The notes below the pieces were generated by a model, which was given only the letters and a program-made list of their open reading frames with translations, made no database searches and was not told where the DNA came from. From the IMG/VR virus record IMGVR_UViG_3300030116_001581, positions 1 through 20,189 of that record: a DNA stretch of 20,189 bases; one strand, 5' to 3'. Positions 1 to 7,604 of this stretch are shown here, piece by piece; positions within the stretch are counted from its first letter, which is position 1; each line of letters opens with the position of its first letter. The translations under genes were made by a program, and so were the position numbers. Origin of the DNA: a virus.

Positions 1-83
1 TTTGTGAAGCCATTTTTTCTTAAATATGTTTTAAGTTTATTAATATTTTTTTTTCTTTCTTTTACCTTTTGTTTTGTTATCAT
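1..83 (-). CDS. Partial hypothetical protein (N-terminus only, runs off the left edge)
   Basis: An ATG at 83 opens a frame that stays open to the window edge, giving 27 residues that begin MITKQKVKERKKK and continue basic and lysine-rich. It starts one base after the stop of the connector gene (stop codon 87-85), which fits the tight spacing used throughout this block. No domain can be recognised in so short a piece. It would be the next gene of the portal transcription unit. The main doubt is that a short AT-rich frame can stay open by chance. Confidence 0.5.
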   Translation of the reverse strand, partial: MITKQKVKERKKNINKLKTYLRKNGFT

Positions 84-84
84 T

Positions 85-660
85 TTAACAATCAAATATA
101 GTTATATTAGCACCTTGTAAAAAACTTTTAATTTTATTGCTTGTTGGTGCTACGTCGAGATTTAAACCAGCATAATAATTCTGTGTTGTTGGGTTTAAAT
201 CAGCTCCCGTGTTAGTTGAATATTCTGGAAATAAACCCGTATTATTTCTTATATAGTCAATTAATCTTTCTCTATAAAACTCGCCCATATCCATAGCCGA
301 ATTTATTAATGGTTTTAAATCTTCGTGACTAACACTACCGCCTTGTTCACTTGACATAGTAACAACCGCATTATTAACCATTCTTAAACGTAAAAACGGT
401 AAAATAACGGCGTACGAAAACTGTACTAAAGCGGGTTGTATATATGTTTGTAGTAATGTTAAATAATTACCCGTTAAAGTATCATTATTTACTTCGCTTA
501 TTAACTTATTGTATAAATCGGTTCCTAGAACAGGTAGTATATATCTATCTTGAGCCATAAGTATATATGGTAGTAATAAGTCGTCGTCAACACTACCGCC
601 TAAACTACTATCTTTTTTTAGTCTATTTGTACTAATGAATAATGTATGTTGTATCGCCAT
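85..660 (-). CDS. Head-tail connector-like protein (DUF6712-like)
   Basis: This 191-aa protein lies directly downstream of the portal gene, the usual place for head-completion or connector proteins that dock onto the portal ring. It opens with a MAIQHTLFIST segment, followed by mostly helical sequence (about residues 25-150) with motifs such as DDDLLLPYILMAQDRYILPV and GTDLYNKLI, and ends in a short polar tail. That helical pattern with a YI-P-LG-DLY core is what I recall from DUF6712-type proteins common in Bacteroidota phages; the match is from memory, not from a search. The start codon sits 8 nt after the portal stop. No signal peptide or membrane segment is seen. Alternative: another small neck protein of the virion. 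Confidence 0.62.
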   Translation of the reverse strand: MAIQHTLFISTNRLKKDSSLGGSVDDDLLLPYILMAQDRYILPVLGTDLYNKLISEVNNDTLTGNYLTLLQTYIQPALVQFSYAVILPFLRLRMVNNAVVTMSSEQGGSVSHEDLKPLINSAMDMGEFYRERLIDYIRNNTGLFPEYSTNTGADLNPTTQNYYAGLNLDVAPTSNKIKSFLQGANITIFDC

Positions 661-668
661 TTTTTATA

Positions 669-2837
669 TTATTTTTTTCCCGGGTACGCCCCTTGGTTAG
701 GCATATTTACGGGAGCTATTTTACTTTCTTTAATTCCTCTAGGACTTCTTACATAACTTTTAGGTATACTATCTACTTTGTTATAATCATTATCTAAACT
801 TTGTCCGTCTTTTAATTCTGTACCTTGTTTAAGTCTATATAGTATTTCTTTCCATTTATGTCTACAATAAATCCCGCCTTTAAACTTAAATAAATCATAT
901 TTTTTACCTTTATGTCCTAATTGCTTATTAACACCGCTTCGACTAGCATTGTCTATATCTTCTATTCTCCAAACAAAACCACCTCTACTTAATCTCATCA
1001 TATTTTCACAAAATGGTCTACTTTTACCCGTTTTTTTTGCTTTTGTTGATCCTACCGCATATTTAAACCTAACTCTATATATAGCTTTATCTAAATAGCT
1101 AAACTTGTCTTCATTAGATTTAATTTCATTAACCGCAAAATTTTCTTTTTTTTGTATTAATCTATCCGCCCAATCCTCGTAACTTTCTTCACTACCATAA
1201 TCTCTTTCGTCTACTATTTCCCATTCTTCACTATTTATTTGTTGTCCGTCTAATTTGCTTAAAACCTCATCAAATTGTTCGTCCGATAATTCAGTTAATT
1301 CTTCAACGTTTTCTATTTCTTGGACTTTTTTTTTTGACCAACTTTGTCCAGCATCACCGCCCCATAACGCCCAAGCTATACGACCTCTTGACGGAAATCC
1401 GTCCTCGCCCGGTTCAAAACCCTCTCCTTGTTTACTACTTTTTTCGTGTCTAGCAAAAAAACTATTCATTCGTTTTATTGTAGATATAGACAAGTTTTTA
1501 CCATTTGCAATATCTCTAGCTCTAGCTACACCAACCATAGTACCACCTCGACCGTATTCTTTACGCCATTCTAAACCCTTTTTAGCTTCTTCTATCATTC
1601 CTTTAGTTGGCTTTGTATCTATGTCGTCTAACGCCTTAAATTCTTTTTTAATTTCATCGCCCGTATCTATACCCTCTTTTTCTTGTTGTTCTTCGTCTAA
1701 TTTATCTACATTTCCAATATCTATAAAATCGGCGGGTTTAAGCGTTTTAAAGTATAAATCTAGGTCTATACCGTTTGCGTGTAATATTGGCTCTAAACCC
1801 TCTAAAAGCGTGTTTTGAAATGGTTTAATTACAGTATTGTTAAATAAACTGTAACTATCTCTTAATTCGTCAGCATTATTACCAAATCCAGATCCGTCAC
1901 CCTTTACACCGAATAGTAAAGGACTTGTTACCCTATGACCCGTCAAAACCTTTCTTGTAGTTTCTTGTGATAAAAATTGGTAGCTATCGCTATTGTCATT
2001 AGCGTTTATAGGTATTATTTCGGGAGCGGTATCTTTTCCGTCGTTAAACGTTAAAAGTATTTTACCCGCATTACCACTACCGCCAAATTTAGTATTTATT
2101 TGTCTTTCTATTGTTCTTCTTTCTTCTAGTGTAGGTATTCCGTTAGCCATATTTATAGCCATACTAGGAAACATACCACTTTTTATATTAGACAAATGAA
2201 ATTGAGCAATTTCCATATCTAATTGTATATAACTTGTAGATCCTTGATAGTCTGGAGTTGCATAATAATATGAACCGGGACTATAATCCTTTATACATAA
2301 CACTTGATTAGCGTCCGATCTATCTTTTAAATCAAACGCTTTGTAGTATCTTGGTTTGTGTTTTCTAGTGTTTTCCCAATCAGCACTATAATAGTAGTTA
2401 TTTACTTTACCGTAAGCGTCCGCTTTACCACTTCTTATATATTGAGCTGGAATATGTCTTACTTCTACTATTTTTGTTCTTGGTCTGTTCCATATAGTAT
2501 TAACGTAACACATTCCAAATAGTTTTAAATCAAATGCTAAACATTTTAACGTATCTTTTGGTGAATTATGTAGTAAAGTGTTTAAAGCTAACCAACTTTG
2601 TTTTTTATTATCGTCTTTTTCTCTATCAGTAGCTTCTAAACCCTCTCCATAAATCATACTACTAACACCTTTTATAATAGCGTTGTTTATACTACTACCA
2701 TTGTATAGCTCTAATAAGTATTGAGGGTACATATTATCTGCTCCAAACTCAATATAGTCTTTGTTATTTACTTCTTTTATAGTTGGTAGATTATATTCCG
2801 CCAAATGTATTACCGATATGTTGTCTTTTTTCTTCAT
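669..2837 (-). CDS. Portal protein with two extra C-terminal modules
   Basis: This is the portal, the dodecameric ring at the capsid vertex through which DNA is packaged and ejected. The preferred start is the ATG at 2837 (722 aa), one base after the stop of the preceding gene. An ATG at 2873 (734 aa) would overlap that gene by 35 nt and adds only 12 residues. Residue numbers here use the longer form. Residues about 13-395 look like a portal: YNGSSINNAIIKGV (57-70), a central region with PAQYIRSGK, and SPLLFGVKGDGSGFGNNADELRDSY (317-341 region), a segment typical of Bacteroidota phage portals. Residues about 422-512 form a second module with GRGGTMVGVARARD and RIAWALWGGDAGQSW. Residues about 594-680 form a third with GKSRPFC and QLGHKGKKYDLFKFKGG. 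Acidic linkers separate them. The length is well above the usual 400-550 aa for a portal. Confidence 0.82.
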   Translation of the reverse strand: MKKKDNISVIHLAEYNLPTIKEVNNKDYIEFGADNMYPQYLLELYNGSSINNAIIKGVSSMIYGEGLEATDREKDDNKKQSWLALNTLLHNSPKDTLKCLAFDLKLFGMCYVNTIWNRPRTKIVEVRHIPAQYIRSGKADAYGKVNNYYYSADWENTRKHKPRYYKAFDLKDRSDANQVLCIKDYSPGSYYYATPDYQGSTSYIQLDMEIAQFHLSNIKSGMFPSMAINMANGIPTLEERRTIERQINTKFGGSGNAGKILLTFNDGKDTAPEIIPINANDNSDSYQFLSQETTRKVLTGHRVTSPLLFGVKGDGSGFGNNADELRDSYSLFNNTVIKPFQNTLLEGLEPILHANGIDLDLYFKTLKPADFIDIGNVDKLDEEQQEKEGIDTGDEIKKEFKALDDIDTKPTKGMIEEAKKGLEWRKEYGRGGTMVGVARARDIANGKNLSISTIKRMNSFFARHEKSSKQGEGFEPGEDGFPSRGRIAWALWGGDAGQSWSKKKVQEIENVEELTELSDEQFDEVLSKLDGQQINSEEWEIVDERDYGSEESYEDWADRLIQKKENFAVNEIKSNEDKFSYLDKAIYRVRFKYAVGSTKAKKTGKSRPFCENMMRLSRGGFVWRIEDIDNASRSGVNKQLGHKGKKYDLFKFKGGIYCRHKWKEILYRLKQGTELKDGQSLDNDYNKVDSIPKSYVRSPRGIKESKIAPVNMPNQGAYPGKK

Positions 2838-2838
2838 T

Positions 2839-3450
2839 TTATACTTCGTAAGTTTGAGTTCCGTATTGAGCATTTAATTCTTCTTGGTCAGAGGCGGGTT
2901 GCCCACTACTTCCACTAGGAATTATAGGCACAACGTCGTTATTATTATATTGCGTAAAATAAGAAACGGGAAAATCTCCTATTTGAATATAGTCCTCTTT
3001 TGCTTTTAGATTAACTACTATATTAGTACCCTCTATTTTTGTTAAAACTTCTTGCTCACCCGCATTACCAAAAACGTAAGTATTTAAAGAATGATAATAT
3101 AAATCTATGTCTATTGTGTCGTCGCTAGGCATAACTACTAAACTTAATTTTCTATTTACAGTATTATCATATATATTTCTTATACTTTTTTTCGCAAATA
3201 AAAAAGTAATTGCAAATTTCCAAAATCTATCATTGCTAACATATGCTGGATTATCTATATCATTACTACCGTTAATTGGAAAAGTTGTAACACATCTTGT
3301 TATATTTGTTTTTCTTGACCTACACAAAGCTATAATATATTTTGTATTTGGTATATCTACTAAACTATTTAAGTTTTCATAAAAAGTTATACTACCACCT
3401 AATACAGTAGGAGCCATAGTACCCGTAAATTCTAAATTATACACTCCCAT
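2839..3450 (-). CDS. Hypothetical virion-associated protein, 203 aa
   Basis: I do not recognise this family. The protein starts MGVYNLEFTG and is rich in beta-forming and polar residues, with a serine/glycine/proline-rich segment near residues 178-188 and an acidic QEELNAQYG stretch before the C-terminus. There is no signal peptide or membrane segment. It sits between a hidden 49-aa gene, whose 3' end overlaps its start by 14 nt, and the portal, so translational coupling is likely. Its position directly before the portal suggests a role in the head or the neck, but this is only context. The beta-rich composition would also fit a decoration protein. Confidence 0.7.
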   Translation of the reverse strand: MGVYNLEFTGTMAPTVLGGSITFYENLNSLVDIPNTKYIIALCRSRKTNITRCVTTFPINGSNDIDNPAYVSNDRFWKFAITFLFAKKSIRNIYDNTVNRKLSLVVMPSDDTIDIDLYYHSLNTYVFGNAGEQEVLTKIEGTNIVVNLKAKEDYIQIGDFPVSYFTQYNNNDVVPIIPSGSSGQPASDQEELNAQYGTQTYEV

Positions 3451-3586
3451 TAGTTGAAAATATTTTAGTATGATACTCTTTATGTAATTTTTCTTTTTCT
3501 TCTTCGCTTTTTGCTTTAGATAGCTTTTCTTTTAATTCGTTGTGCATATCCCAATTTATATGTACCCAATCTATTTTAGTTCCCAT
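3437..3586 (-). CDS. Small protein, 49 aa, hidden between annotated-size genes
   Basis: An ATG at 3586 opens a 49-codon frame ending in TAA at 3437-3439. It fills the roughly 125-nt space between the 70-aa gene (stop at 3576, 11-nt overlap) and the 203-aa gene (start at 3450, 14-nt overlap). The product begins MGTKIDWVHINWDMHNELK, continues with a charged helix (KAKSEEEKEKLHKEYH) and ends KIFSTNGSV. Two tryptophans in the first 12 residues, the amphipathic helix and the paired overlaps on both sides argue for a real gene rather than chance. Its function is unknown. By position it belongs to the head or portal unit. Confidence 0.7.
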   Translation of the reverse strand: MGTKIDWVHINWDMHNELKEKLSKAKSEEEKEKLHKEYHTKIFSTNGSV

Positions 3587-3788
3587 TGTTACCGCCTATA
3601 AAATCTAAATCGTCTTCTATTTCTACTTTTTTTGTTTTGATTTTTTTCTTTTTAGATTTGTTTGTAAAATATTTTTCTTTAAAATCTTGGCTTAAATTAT
3701 TGACTTGATGAGGTTTTAATTCTCCAAATGTCAAATTCATATTTAAGGGTTTGTAGTCTTTGTATTCGTCTTTAACTTTCCAAGCCAT
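3576..3788 (-). CDS. Small basic protein, 70 aa, first gene of the portal unit
   Basis: The chosen ATG at 3788 gives MAWKVKDEYKDYKPLNM at the N-terminus and 70 residues. An upstream in-frame ATG at 3830 (84 aa) would add 14 hydrophobic residues reading MNNIMTFIFI, which look like translated AT-rich leader. The TATATTTATA leader motif at 3810-3801 would then lie inside the gene, so the shorter form is preferred. The C-terminal third is lysine-rich (NKSKKKKIKTKKVE) followed by an acidic patch and GGNNGN. Short MAWKVK-type proteins between the structural genes are familiar to me from flavobacterial phages, but their role is not known to me. It is the first gene after the intergenic region and so probably the start of a separate transcript. 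Confidence 0.68.
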   Translation of the reverse strand: MAWKVKDEYKDYKPLNMNLTFGELKPHQVNNLSQDFKEKYFTNKSKKKKIKTKKVEIEDDLDFIGGNNGN

Positions 3789-4050
3789 AATATAGTTTAT
3801 TATAAATATAAAAGTCATTATATTGTTCACAACTTGTCTTTTTTGTTAAATAAATTTTACAAATAAGCATTTTATGTAAAAAAAACTTTATGTTAAAAAG
3901 CTAATTTTGTAACAGAGGTAAATGTTATAACTTTTTTTTTTAATAGTAACATACTACAAAGGGTATAAAATGTCTTAAATCGCTTGTTTTTAGATACTGT
4001 AAAATTTTTTATATTTCCAAATTTTTTTAAAAATATTAAAAAAGGTTTAT
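3789..4050. other. Noncoding stretch between the tail-tube-like gene and the portal unit
   Basis: This is the only stretch of about 260 nt without a convincing gene. It is very AT-rich, with a run of ten A residues on the minus strand (3941-3932), an 8-bp palindrome GTTATAAC at 3924-3931 and the TATATTTATA leader motif near its downstream end. It follows a strong terminator, so a promoter for the portal unit is expected here. I could not find a convincing Bacteroidota-type pair of -33 TTTG and -7 TAnnTTTG elements. I see no tRNA or stable hairpin inside it. Confidence 0.5.
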
Positions 4051-4080
4051 AAAAAAAGGGGCGTAATTGCCCCTTTCTTT
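4051..4080 (-). terminator. Intrinsic terminator after the tail-tube-like gene
   Basis: On the minus strand, AAAGGGGC and GCCCCTTT form an 8-bp stem (4076-4069 with 4062-4055) around the 6-nt loop AATTAC, followed directly by a T tract. It begins about 20 nt after the stop codon of the 205-aa gene. GC pairs concentrated in an otherwise AT-only region make this a clear rho-independent terminator. The symmetric A and T flanks mean it could also act in the other direction, but no plus-strand gene needs it. Confidence 0.88.
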
Positions 4081-4099
4081 TTGAGTAACGATTTATTAA

Positions 4100-4717
4100 T
4101 TATCCCGTAGTGATAGTTAAATTTGCTTCGTCTGTTAAACCGTCGAATGGGTATTTAGGCGTTGGTGTTCCACCAGAGCCAACTCCCGCCGTAGCATTTA
4201 TCCAAATCATAGGGTCTTTTTCTTCACCTCTTAATTCTAAAGTAAAACCGGTCATATCACCTTTTCCAGCACCAGTTACCGCAGTACCACCGCTTACGTC
4301 CATACCATTATCTATACCTAACAAAAATAAATTATCGTTGTTGTCTAAAACGAATACTTGACTTCTATTGTAAGAAATCAACTTTAGCTCGTTAGTTTGT
4401 GCAACGCTTAATTTTTGCATAGTAATAGATAAAGTTTGCTCAAAAAAAGTAGTGCCCGTAGCTGGGTCGCTAGTAAAGTTTACGGTCATAGAAGACAAGT
4501 TAGGTCGAAGATCATATTGAAATACTGTTACCGCACCGCCACTTTGTATATCCCAATTAGAAAATCCCGCAGTATCTATAACATTTGTATCGGTTCCGTC
4601 AAAAGTAGCATTAGCTCTAATGTCCGAACAATATGACTTAACAAAGTATATACGCTTTAAACCGCCTATTTGGTCTTTACAATCTACTAATAAACCTTTT
4701 GTTAAATTACAAGCCAT
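4100..4717 (-). CDS. Probable tail tube (major tail) protein
   Basis: This 205-aa protein follows the major capsid gene and is boxed between two intrinsic terminators, which suits a highly expressed structural protein. It starts MACNLTKGLLVDCKDQIGGL and is rich in beta-forming residues. The stretch FVLDNNDNLFLLGIDNGMDV leads into a glycine/threonine-rich segment and then FTLELRGEEKDPMIW. That succession, a hairpin-like LLGIDNGM-SGGTAVTGAGKGD followed by an L-GEE strand, resembles tail-tube proteins of Bacteroidota siphophages as I remember them. No membrane segment is present. A head decoration protein is the main alternative. The gene starts about 30 nt after the upstream terminator. Confidence 0.55.
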   Translation of the reverse strand: MACNLTKGLLVDCKDQIGGLKRIYFVKSYCSDIRANATFDGTDTNVIDTAGFSNWDIQSGGAVTVFQYDLRPNLSSMTVNFTSDPATGTTFFEQTLSITMQKLSVAQTNELKLISYNRSQVFVLDNNDNLFLLGIDNGMDVSGGTAVTGAGKGDMTGFTLELRGEEKDPMIWINATAGVGSGGTPTPKYPFDGLTDEANLTITTG

Positions 4718-4749
4718 TTTATATATTTTATATTGTTAATATTCCTTTT

Positions 4750-4777
4750 AAAAAAAGGGGTGATATTTCACACCCCT
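4750..4777 (-). terminator. Intrinsic terminator between the capsid and tail-tube-like genes
   Basis: On the minus strand AGGGGTG pairs with CACCCCT (4777-4771 with 4762-4756) around an 8-nt loop, and the stem runs straight into seven T residues (4756-4750). It lies 14 nt after the capsid stop codon and 33 nt before the next start codon. No separate promoter for the 205-aa gene can be seen in the space left, so partial read-through is likely and would lower the downstream gene relative to the capsid. Confidence 0.88.
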
Positions 4778-4790
4778 AATTATCTATCTA

Positions 4791-5792
4791 CTATGTCCAA
4801 ATTCTAGCTCCGAATACTCCGTCAGTAGCTACCGCAGTTTGTACGCCTACCGCAAAATTCATAACAATTCTTACGTTGTCTGAACCGTCATATTGGTAAG
4901 TTGGTATAATTCTAGCTTCGGTGTAATCAGTAGCTAAATTTGTACCAAATACTAGATTTTCTCTATATGTTGCAACAATACAATCGTCAAACATACCTGG
5001 GCATACATAAATTGGGTGTCCAAAGTATGTAACTCCCTCGAACGACTGTGAAGCACCTAGATTATTGATACCTTGATTTGATCCCGCTTTAGCTAACGCT
5101 TGTATGTATAGAGCATAAGTTTTGTTATTCATATAAAAACCAAAACCTGGTTTAGATGTTAAACCACCAATACCAACAGAAGCGTTATACATAGCTCCCA
5201 TATTAGTTAAAATATCGTCAACGTCTAAAGCGTCAGCAAAAGTAACTTCTGTAAAATCTTTACAAGCACTAGCGTCAGCTCCCGCTTCGTCTAAAGTACC
5301 ACTATTAGACGTAAAGCCAACAGAATTGTTAGTATCGTCAACTTTTCCCATCCAAATTCCTTTTTCTAATTGCTCTCCAGCCTTACCCGCAACAGTTGAA
5401 AGCAAAAAGTCTTCAAACGTTCCCGGTAGGTTTCCGTTTCTATCCATATTTTCACCAATCCAAGTTGGAAAAACTTTAGCTCTACAAATTTCTTCATTAA
5501 CTTTATAGTCAGTTAATGTTAAAACTTGTTCTGTTAAACTTGTATCGTTACTAGAAACAAACGTACAGTTTGAATCACCACCCGCAACAATAGGATTTGT
5601 AATACCAATATTAGATATAACCGCTTTCGCATTTAATCCGTCAATTGTTCTTACGTAATTCTTCGCAATAGTATCGGGTGACTTTACGGCAGCCGTTACA
5701 TAAGGCAAAGCTAATTTACCCGCATAAGTGTTATCAACAACATTTATGTCAAATTGGTAATCTCTTGATAAATTGTATTTGTTATTCGCCAT
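4791..5792 (-). CDS. Major capsid protein (HK97-like fold, inferred)
   Basis: A 333-aa protein that I take to be the capsid shell subunit. Evidence: it follows a protease gene and an acidic scaffold gene in the canonical protease-scaffold-capsid order, it has the right length, and it is followed at once by a strong terminator. The N-terminus reads MANNKYNLSRDYQFDINVV. Mid-protein motifs include TWIGENMDRNGNLPGTFEDF and the helix LLSTVAGKAGEQLEKGIWMGK, where a long helix before a GIW-G turn is typical of capsid proteins in Bacteroidota phages. The C-terminus has VRIVMNFAVGVQTAV, a strand as expected for the P or A domain. There is no signal peptide. The start lies 16 nt after the scaffold stop with an A/T-only leader and no Shine-Dalgarno motif. 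Confidence 0.85.
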   Translation of the reverse strand: MANNKYNLSRDYQFDINVVDNTYAGKLALPYVTAAVKSPDTIAKNYVRTIDGLNAKAVISNIGITNPIVAGGDSNCTFVSSNDTSLTEQVLTLTDYKVNEEICRAKVFPTWIGENMDRNGNLPGTFEDFLLSTVAGKAGEQLEKGIWMGKVDDTNNSVGFTSNSGTLDEAGADASACKDFTEVTFADALDVDDILTNMGAMYNASVGIGGLTSKPGFGFYMNNKTYALYIQALAKAGSNQGINNLGASQSFEGVTYFGHPIYVCPGMFDDCIVATYRENLVFGTNLATDYTEARIIPTYQYDGSDNVRIVMNFAVGVQTAVATDGVFGARIWT

Positions 5793-5808
5793 TTTAAAAA
5801 AATTTTAA

Positions 5809-6513
5809 TTATTTATTATTAATGTAATAGACCGCTCGTTGTTTTGCCGTCATTTTTGCTAAATCAACTTTTTGCGATTTAGTATTACTTTCGGGTGAAT
5901 GAGTAAAACCCTCACTACCCGGTTCTTTTTCTAATTCTATTATTTGAGATTTTAATTCCTCAACTTCTTCTACTAAAGAAGAAATCATATCTTTAGACAT
6001 CTCAACCATTTCCTCTTCTTGTACTTCTTCTTTAACTTTCTCTACTTCTTCCGCCATTTCTTTTTTATCACCATAAGCCATTTCTTTAACTTTTTTAGCC
6101 ATTTCTTTAGCTTTTTCTTTACTTACGTGATCTGGTGTATGGTCAAAAATTGCTTTAGATAATTCTTCTTCGTCTATTTCTTCCATTTCTTCATCTTTCT
6201 TTTCTTCTTCCATTTCTTCTTTTTCTTCTTCATTCTCAACTTCTTCCGCTTCTTTTTCTTCGCCCATATCTAATATTTTAGAATCTTCGTCTATTGTTAT
6301 TTTTGCACCGTCTTGCATTGTGTATGACCCGGCGTCTAGCGGTGATGTTTCTCCGTCGTCACCAATAACCATAACTTTAGAACCAATCATAAACTGGTCA
6401 TCTTCTGTTGCTAATACTCTACCGTCGTCTAGTATCATTTCAGCGTACATTTTTACTTCTTTACTTTCGTCTTTAGATAACAAAAGTTTTTTTATTTTTT
6501 CTATTGTAGTCAT
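5809..6513 (-). CDS. Acidic capsid scaffold protein
   Basis: A 234-aa protein just before the major capsid gene. Residues about 20-83 form a compact beta-rich domain (MYAEMILDDGRVLATEDDQ, then DAGSYTMQDGAKITID). Residues about 84-120 are almost entirely glutamate, lysine, aspartate and methionine. Residues about 150-196 form a coiled coil (VEKVKEEV then VEEVEELKSQIIELEKE). The last 20 residues are basic and helical (KMTAKQRAVYYINNK), the usual form of a scaffold's capsid-binding end. The scaffold would nucleate the procapsid and then be cleaved or expelled by the adjacent protease. Its function is inferred from composition and position. The start has a TATATTTATA-type leader 14 nt upstream and no Shine-Dalgarno motif. 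Confidence 0.75.
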   Translation of the reverse strand: MTTIEKIKKLLLSKDESKEVKMYAEMILDDGRVLATEDDQFMIGSKVMVIGDDGETSPLDAGSYTMQDGAKITIDEDSKILDMGEEKEAEEVENEEEKEEMEEEKKDEEMEEIDEEELSKAIFDHTPDHVSKEKAKEMAKKVKEMAYGDKKEMAEEVEKVKEEVQEEEMVEMSKDMISSLVEEVEELKSQIIELEKEPGSEGFTHSPESNTKSQKVDLAKMTAKQRAVYYINNK

Positions 6514-6561
6514 TGTTACTTTTTTTTTATAAATATTAAACTTAAATAATTGTTCATAGGA

Positions 6562-7575
6562 CTAGCTTTTTTCTACCCTATTTTTTATGGAATTACAAAC
6601 CTTATTAGCAATTTTTTTATTGTTGTATTGCCTAACCATATCTCTAATACAATCATTCCAATTATACCTAACTAATGCTTGTTTATGTATATAATTAGAA
6701 TAACTTACATATTTGTTTTTTTTCTTATACTTTTTACGTTTTTTTCCTAACTCGTCTTCTATGTATTCTTTCTTTGTACTTTCTTCGTGTGTATAACAAG
6801 CCATATATCTAACTACGCCGTTTACGTTATGAGTATGAAAACCTTTACAACCTTTAAACATATCAGCGTATATTTCCGCTTCTTCTTTGGTAGCAAATAA
6901 CGGCTCTCCGTCTAAACTACCGACAACGGCTAATTCGTTTTCTAGTATAATGTCTTTTATTTTTGCTAGTGTTACTTCGTCGGGGCAATCCGTACATTCT
7001 TCGGCTAAATCAATTATATCTTTAGGTATTGACGCTTCTATTATTTTATCAGTAAAAAAACCCTCTATACTAAACCCTCTTACTTTACCCTCTTTTACAC
7101 TATTCCAAATCTCATCATTATTTACTTTCATTTTTACAAACCAAGTGCCGATAGGTAATTTTTTAAATCCATAAGAGCTAGACTTATCATTTTTTTCGTC
7201 TTCCTTAATCCAGCTCTCAACTACGCTAATTCCTTTTACGGGTACTTTATGCTCATAAGTAGCGTTATTGTTTCTTAAACTTGACATAAAAAGCTCTTGT
7301 GCTTGTCGTATAGTTTCTTCGGTAAAGTAGACTATATACTTTTCGTCTTTTTCTTGGTCGTATCTTGGTATTTCTTTGTTAGGTATTAATACCGCACCAA
7401 CTAAAGTTTTTTGTTCTTCGTCTAATTTTGCTAATGTTAAGAATTGATCTTTATTAAAAAATACCCAATTTTCTTCTATTGCGGGAAATTCAACTAAACT
7501 AATAGCTTCTACACCAAATCTTTCGCTATCCTCGTCTATAATTAGTTCTACTTTTTTTAGTTTTTCTTTACTCAT
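6562..7575 (-). CDS. XkdF-like phage serine protease (capsid maturation)
   Basis: A 337-aa protein. Residues 1-180 match the XkdF-like prohead protease family (Peptidase_S78_2) by motif: LVEFPAIEENWVFF (28-40), the histidine segment ATYEHKVPVKG with H109, VVESWIKED (118-126), YGFKKLPIGTWFVKMKV (135-151) and VRGFSIEGFF with S169. H109 and S169 are the likely catalytic pair. Residues about 225-262 form a small cysteine/histidine module (GCKGFHTH then YMACYTHE) seen after this protease domain in Bacteroidota phages, possibly metal binding. A very basic tail (270-337) carries CIRDMVRQYNNKKIANKVC. It would cleave the scaffold and perhaps the capsid during head maturation, which agrees with its place just before those genes. 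The stop lies 48 nt before the scaffold start. Confidence 0.8.
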   Translation of the reverse strand: MSKEKLKKVELIIDEDSERFGVEAISLVEFPAIEENWVFFNKDQFLTLAKLDEEQKTLVGAVLIPNKEIPRYDQEKDEKYIVYFTEETIRQAQELFMSSLRNNNATYEHKVPVKGISVVESWIKEDEKNDKSSSYGFKKLPIGTWFVKMKVNNDEIWNSVKEGKVRGFSIEGFFTDKIIEASIPKDIIDLAEECTDCPDEVTLAKIKDIILENELAVVGSLDGEPLFATKEEAEIYADMFKGCKGFHTHNVNGVVRYMACYTHEESTKKEYIEDELGKKRKKYKKKNKYVSYSNYIHKQALVRYNWNDCIRDMVRQYNNKKIANKVCNSIKNRVEKS

Positions 7576-7604
7576 ACTTATAAATATAAATTGTTTAAAA
7601 TTGT

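Noticed and set aside
1255-1818. Open frame on the plus strand opposite the portal gene (187 aa), with others like it at 8257-8790, 3107-3382, 14017-14304 and 17801-18271
   Set aside because: They mirror real minus-strand genes, are rich in serine, leucine and phenylalanine as expected from antisense AT-rich coding DNA, and show no domain, no leader and no consistent junctions.
3924-3931. Palindrome GTTATAAC as a possible operator
   Set aside because: Eight-base AT palindromes are expected by chance in such AT-rich sequence, and no second copy or flanking symmetry is present.
3957-3965. CAAAGGGTA, on the minus strand TACCCTTTG, as a possible Bacteroidota -7 promoter element
   Set aside because: The spacing inside the motif is one base too long for TAnnTTTG and no matching TTTG lies at the -33 position.
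3789-4050. tRNA, riboswitch or other structured RNA in the longest noncoding stretch
   Set aside because: No cloverleaf arms, no GC-containing paired stems and no conserved loop motifs are visible in it apart from the terminator that precedes it.
5809-6513. The glutamate-rich gene as a low-complexity artefact
   Set aside because: The beta-rich N-terminal domain, the coiled coil, the basic C-terminal helix and the position between protease and capsid genes support a real scaffold protein.
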